A stretch of DNA of 64,000 nt from Candidatus Fraserbacteria bacterium (GTDB lineage: Bacteria > Bipolaricaulota > Bipolaricaulia > RBG-16-55-9 > JAJCYT01), in assembly GCA_029262795.1 (NCBI GenBank), contig JAJCYT010000021.1:1-64000 (forward strand), written 5' to 3'. Position numbers and translations under genes: made by a program. Below, piece by piece: positions 60,183-64,000 of this stretch; the first letter of the stretch is position 1, and each line of letters starts with the position of its first letter. The notes under the pieces were generated by a model. That model had not been told where the DNA came from and searched no databases. It saw only the letters and a list, made by a program, of their open reading frames with translations.

Positions 60183-60857
60183 TCACTGCGTGCCAAAATC
60201 CCACATGTGCCTTACATTTCCAGTCCCATAGGCATTTGTACCTGCAGGGTCTGACAACAAAGTCCGCCTCGCCGCACTGCCTGTAGGCTGAGAGCGCGAT
60301 CCCATTTGGCCCGCTGGCAGGGGCACATAAAAACCAACAAAATTCGTAGCGGACACAGCAATGCCAGGCTCAAAATGCACAATGCACATCACGCGGGCAG
60401 TGCAATCCGCATCCGTAACCGTCATCGTTTCTGTTCTGGCCTTTAATGTAAGGTTGGGCGGGGTTCCCTCGACCACAATCACTTGCATCTCATCGGTGGC
60501 TGCCAGGGTTCTACAATACCTAAACGCATTGATGGTGACATTCACACTGGCGGTATCTATATCCACCAAGGTGACATTCGCAGGATGAAAATTATCGGCC
60601 CCTCCATCCGTACAGGCGGTGGTGTTTTCGCCAAATGCCTGATTGAAGGAAAGCGCAGGACCAGCGGAAAACGTAAATGAAACCAGACTGGACGTCTCCT
60701 CTTCACCGCTTCCCCCGCCGCCGCTAAGCAGAAGAAGAATAAACAAAATGAGTGCCCGAAGCTGATCTTCGTTGGAACACCCAACAATGGTGGTAAAGAT
60801 CCCCGCAAGGAAAATACCGACAGAACTGTATCGAATCACCCGAAATAATGATTTCAT
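60183..60857 (-). CDS. Exported lipoprotein, paralogue with CSNEDQL leader
   Basis: From the ATG at 60857 the 224-residue product has MKSLFRVIRYSSVGIFLAGI, IVGC and the CSNEDQLRALILFILLLLSG run; the body is beta-rich with four or five Cys. GGTCAAGGGGT is at 60866-60876. The longer frame to 60881 is unnecessary. Confidence 0.72.
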   Translation of the reverse strand: MKSLFRVIRYSSVGIFLAGIFTTIVGCSNEDQLRALILFILLLLSGGGGSGEEETSSLVSFTFSAGPALSFNQAFGENTTACTDGGADNFHPANVTLVDIDTASVNVTINAFRYCRTLAATDEMQVIVVEGTPPNLTLKARTETMTVTDADCTARVMCIVHFEPGIAVSATNFVGFYVPLPAGQMGSRSQPTGSAARRTLLSDPAGTNAYGTGNVRHMWDFGTQ

Positions 60858-60929
60858 AAATGAAAACCCCTTGACCAGCACAACGCTGACTTCAGTATAA
60901 AGAATCTATTCTTATAACATCAACTTTGA

Positions 60930-61625
60930 CTATGGCAAGAACAAAATAGGCGTGATGGTAAAAGAAGTGTTGGCTCTCAGAACACAGCCTAATAATGCAA
61001 TGGAAGTAATATCTATACCGGATGTGTTTACCTTACTTAGGGGGATGGTCTTGATGCCTGTGGTGTTTAAATCCAGGTTTATGAAATCCGCCACCGAACC
61101 ATCACTCATTACAAAGAGACAGCTTGTCAAAAAAGAACCGGTTGTTTGCAACACTTCGTATCGAATTGAATTGATTGACGAAAAATCCACTGTTGTCCCT
61201 GAACTCAACGGATCAAAATAATCAACAACAACCGGCCCGCAAAGATCGACAGCACTGTTGTTTGACATGGTCAATACACCGCCTCCAATATCTAAAGTGA
61301 AGGGGGCATTAGATAATCCGCCAGCCACCACACTTCTCCGATGATCAAACGCTGTATTGGGAGCTGTGCTGTCCTCATCCAAAGTTGTATTGCAAGTCCC
61401 AGAAATAGATGTTTCGACAACGAAGGGATCTAAACATTCGGGGAAAGCACAAACCGTTGGCCCTTCTTCTACCTCGCCACCGCCACCAGACAGCATCAAT
61501 AGCAAAAACAGAATCAATGCCCGAAGCTGATCTTCGTTGGAACACCCGACGATGGTGGTAAAAATACCTGCAAGAAATATTCCTACCGAACTGTAGCGAA
61601 TCACCCGAAATAATGATTTCAACAT
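60930..61625 (-). CDS. Exported lipoprotein, paralogue with CSNEDQL leader
   Basis: The 231-residue product has MLKSLFRVIRYSSVGIFLAG, IVGC and CSNEDQLRALILFLLLMLSG; the body contains CAFPECLDPFVVETSISGTC. A variant signal (GGTCAGGGGT) precedes it. The body shares a beta-sandwich-like pattern with the long paralogue at 58852. Confidence 0.72.
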   Translation of the reverse strand: MLKSLFRVIRYSSVGIFLAGIFTTIVGCSNEDQLRALILFLLLMLSGGGGEVEEGPTVCAFPECLDPFVVETSISGTCNTTLDEDSTAPNTAFDHRRSVVAGGLSNAPFTLDIGGGVLTMSNNSAVDLCGPVVVDYFDPLSSGTTVDFSSINSIRYEVLQTTGSFLTSCLFVMSDGSVADFINLDLNTTGIKTIPLSKVNTSGIDITSIALLGCVLRANTSFTITPILFLP

Positions 61626-61738
61626 AAACCCCTGACCCTAAACAATTTGTATGAGAGTAATTCTAACAACATGGATTTGAGTTTGTCAATTTTGAATACG
61701 GTTTCTTCTTCAGGTGACAGAGACGATGATGTCATGCA

Positions 61739-62869
61739 TTAGGGGTTCCCAAACGTTACGTCGAAGGATGAATTGGTTTCGCTGTTCAGATCAGTGCAAT
61801 CAAACTCGCCAGCTGTGTTTAAACAGATTTGATTGGCTTGGTCACGGTTTGCAAACACAATATCCAACAACCCATTGCCATCCACATCTCCCAAGGCCAC
61901 ACCGATACTGACTCTGCTATTTTCACTGACATTGACACACGAAAATTCTCCATCATTGTTCAAGCACACCTGACTGGCTCGCCCCACATTGGCAAACACC
62001 GTATCCATTGTGCCATCAGCATTCACATCTCCCAGTGCCACATCCAGAGTTAAGCGAAGTTCCGTATTGATAGGCCTGCAGGCAAACGCCCCATCATTGT
62101 TGCGACAGACTTGATTTGGCTCAGCTTCTCTCGCAAAAACGGCATCCAGGGTGCCATTGTCATCAACATCCCCCAACGCCACTCGAATACTGTCGCTGAG
62201 CCTTCCACTCACATTGCGACAAACAAAGGTGTTTTCCATGTTTAGGCAGAACCGATCCGCTTGCAATCCATTTGCAAAAATCACGTCCAGGGTGCCATTC
62301 CCGTCCATATCGCCCAATGCCACTCCATTGCTGAGGTTGGTGGTCATTTCAATGTCGGTACAGGTAAACATTGCACTGTTATTTCGGCAGATCCGATTGG
62401 CCTGTCCCGCATTGGCAAACACGGCATCCAGTGTGCCATTGCCATCCACATCTCCCAAGGCCACATCATGACTATCATTGGATATATTGTCTATATCAGC
62501 ACAGGAAAAACTTCCTCCTCGATTCAAGCACACCTGGTTCGGCTGACCTTCATTGGCAAATACCACATCTAATGTGCCATTGCCGTCCACATCTCCAAGC
62601 GCGATGCCCCAACTTTCCTGGGAACCAGCACTGATGTTGATACAGGTAAACATCGCGCTGCTGTTCAAGCAGGCCCGATTTGCTTGCCCCACATTGGCAA
62701 ACACAATGTCACAGTGATTCTCAGACGCAGCACAAACACTTGGCGAAACAGCCGTCAAAGCGGCAATCACTCCCACACTATCATTGCCAAGGCCGATCAC
62801 TGTGACCATGAGAAACAAAAACATGCAGACCGTGCGTGTTCGATTATTTGACACTGACTTGCCAACCAT
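61739..62869 (-). CDS. Exported FG-GAP/VCBS-like repeat protein with Ca-binding loops
   Basis: From the ATG at 62869 (GAGGAGGG upstream) the 376-residue product has a signal-like leader (VCMFLFLMVTVIGLGND) and about seven repeats of ALGDVDGNGTLDVVFANEGQ with the Ca-binding DxDxNGxxD loop, and C at constant positions (NQVCLNRGGSFSCADI). Such repeats form integrin-like propellers. Function unknown; cell-surface role likely. Confidence 0.8.
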   Translation of the reverse strand: MVGKSVSNNRTRTVCMFLFLMVTVIGLGNDSVGVIAALTAVSPSVCAASENHCDIVFANVGQANRACLNSSAMFTCINISAGSQESWGIALGDVDGNGTLDVVFANEGQPNQVCLNRGGSFSCADIDNISNDSHDVALGDVDGNGTLDAVFANAGQANRICRNNSAMFTCTDIEMTTNLSNGVALGDMDGNGTLDVIFANGLQADRFCLNMENTFVCRNVSGRLSDSIRVALGDVDDNGTLDAVFAREAEPNQVCRNNDGAFACRPINTELRLTLDVALGDVNADGTMDTVFANVGRASQVCLNNDGEFSCVNVSENSRVSIGVALGDVDGNGLLDIVFANRDQANQICLNTAGEFDCTDLNSETNSSFDVTFGNP

Positions 62870-63033
62870 AGATGGTTCCCTCCTCAACCAATTTATGTCT
62901 TTATATGAAACCTCAGTATAAACACACCCTCTTTCATCCGTCAAAAAACAAACCTCTTCTGTTAAACAATACCAACATTTGAAAAAGAACCAGAAACATT
63001 TTATAACTCAAAATTCAATAGAAAGGAGCATTT

Positions 63034-63471
63034 ATGAACGACAACCCAGAAGAATATCAAGGATCGTGTTTGTGTGGCGGCGTCAAAGTGACGGTGAGTG
63101 GCGCGCCTGCGGCCTCTGGTTATTGTCACTGTGAAACATGCCGAAAGTGGCATGCAGCCCCAGTCAATGCCTGGGTGGCCTGGCCGGATGCGGCAGTGAC
63201 GGTGACCGAAGGTGAAGATTTGTTACAATCTTTCCGACTCAGTGAAATGAGCCATCGACACTGGTGTTCCACTTGCGGCACGGGTATTTTGAATGTAACC
63301 AATAAAGGCTTGACCATTGTCTATGCCATGATGCTGGATGGGTCCGAGTTTGTAAACGAACCTAGCTTACACGTCAACTACGGCAAACGGGTTATGGATG
63401 TGCCAGACACACTGCCAAAATTCAAGGACTTCCCCAGCGAGTTTGGCGGAACGGGTGAAATAGTTACCTAA
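63034..63471 (+). CDS. GFA/CENP-V-family glutathione-dependent enzyme
   Basis: The 145-residue product has the zinc pattern CLCGGVKVTV, YCHCETCRKWHAAP and HWCSTCGTGI, diagnostic of the GFA fold (S-hydroxymethylglutathione synthase-like). The exact reaction is uncertain. AAAGGAG precedes the start. Confidence 0.9.
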   Translation: MNDNPEEYQGSCLCGGVKVTVSGAPAASGYCHCETCRKWHAAPVNAWVAWPDAAVTVTEGEDLLQSFRLSEMSHRHWCSTCGTGILNVTNKGLTIVYAMMLDGSEFVNEPSLHVNYGKRVMDVPDTLPKFKDFPSEFGGTGEIVT

Positions 63472-63571
63472 TGCAGAGACACCGACTTTTTAAGAATTTG
63501 TATTATCGGACCTCTTGAGGGTAAACTACCCAAAGAAATCTCGGGTGATGTACTGGTTAAGGGGTCTTGAT

Positions 63572-64000
63572 TTGAAAAAGTTCTTGAATGTCATTCGTTA
63601 CAGTGTCATTGGAACGGCCTGCGTCGGTGTGTTCAGCGCCATCACAGGGTTTTTCCAGGGCAGCACCGAACAGATCACCGCCATAATTATATTGCTGTTA
63701 CTGTTGCTTCCGGGCTGCGGCATCCTGATTACGGTGGAAGGGGAGGGGTCTGGCACCGTCACCGGAAATGGCATCGGTGTGGGCGCAGACATCAACTGCA
63801 TCATCACCAACAGCGTTGCTTCTGGGGAATGCACGACATTTGTATCGAACACATCTGAGAACCTCAGTCTAATTGCTGCACCAGCCGTCGGTTTTACCAT
63901 TGACCGCTGGGAAGGTTGCGACCAAACCACTAACCTTGGTGGCACTGCCGATGATACTTGTATCGTGGAATTCCCGAAGCCAGACGACCTCACTGTGCGC
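63572..64000 (+). CDS. Exported protein with InlB-like repeats, cut off by the window edge
   Basis: TTG start preceded by GGTTAAGGGGTC, the family signal. The product starts LKKFLNVIRYSVIGTACVGV, has a lipobox-like LLPGCG and then GEGSGTVTGNGIGVGADINC and SLIAAPAVGFTIDRWEGC, similar to 54910-55545. It runs off the end, so the full length is unknown. Confidence 0.7.
   Translation, partial: MKKFLNVIRYSVIGTACVGVFSAITGFFQGSTEQITAIIILLLLLLPGCGILITVEGEGSGTVTGNGIGVGADINCIITNSVASGECTTFVSNTSENLSLIAAPAVGFTIDRWEGCDQTTNLGGTADDTCIVEFPKPDDLTVR

Noticed and set aside
1-64000. CRISPR arrays and tRNA/rRNA genes
   Set aside because: No regularly spaced direct repeat array, and no cloverleaf or rRNA segment was recognised on either strand.

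Overview
The window is bacterial, with two parts that differ in character. From about 1 to 26.3 kb the DNA is AT-richer (roughly 40% GC by eye) and densely packed with housekeeping genes: secA, a YbgC-like thioesterase, pnp, rpsO, dprA, an rsmD fusion, adenine deaminase, gatC-gatA-gatB and a thioredoxin. Mixed among them are genes often seen in Planctomycetota-like bacteria: a PQQ-type beta-propeller secreted protein, leucine-rich-repeat-variant repeats, an MJ0042-type zinc ribbon and a pilin-like segment inside a long secreted protein. I infer a planctomycete-like or deep-branching Gram-negative source, with modest confidence. From about 26.5 kb to the end, GC is near 48-50%, gene density falls and content becomes accessory. 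That half holds secreted proteins and lipoproteins, toxin-antitoxin pairs, a phage- or plasmid-like replication module, CPBP-type membrane proteins, small stand-alone enzymes and a large paralogous exported-protein family. The change occurs at a strong terminator (26328-26364). It may be an island boundary or an assembly join.

Layout. 1-244: MITE-like inverted-repeat element. 277-7774 (minus): secA, thioesterase, repeat protein, beta-propeller, membrane coiled-coil protein, AMMECR1 protein. 7815-8062: repeat element and hairpin. 8078-10716 (minus): rpsO-pnp, with a hairpin between them. 10954-12695 (minus): a retron-type reverse transcriptase with an N-terminal zinc ribbon, preceded by a dense structured RNA that ends in its own terminator. 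12840-13985: dprA. 14126-22172 (plus): rsmD-DUF885 fusion, ade, M50 protease, gatCAB. 22236-23100 (minus): two stand-alone cyclic-nucleotide-binding proteins. 23358-26298 (plus): thioredoxin and a large secreted protein.

26.5-36.4 kb: small zinc-ribbon proteins, secreted proteins of unknown role, a MocR-type regulator, a serine hydrolase, an acetyltransferase, a PLL-like lectin and a DUF4384/PKD protein. 36.4-37.55 kb: gene-poor stretch with terminators and a repeated 12-mer. 37.5-43.4 kb: three CPBP-like membrane proteins that all lack the first glutamate of the protease motif, interleaved with an ABM protein, GNAT acetyltransferase, MBL hydrolase and a HigBA pair. 43.4-47.9 kb: vanadium-haloperoxidase-like protein, a DUF4145 gene broken by an in-frame TGA, a second toxin-antitoxin pair, a DinB protein and a third RelE-like gene with a coiled-coil partner. 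47.99-50.4 kb: replication-like trio. 51.5 kb to the end: exported proteins sharing a leader and a GGTCAAGGGGT-like translation signal but carrying different bodies, among ABM, PPOX and GFA enzymes and an FG-GAP-like repeat protein.

The strongest candidates for something undescribed are (1) the zinc-ribbon retron-type reverse transcriptase with its structured RNA, and (2) the modular exported-protein family with a shared leader and 5' signal. Functions were assigned by reading motifs; no database search was run.
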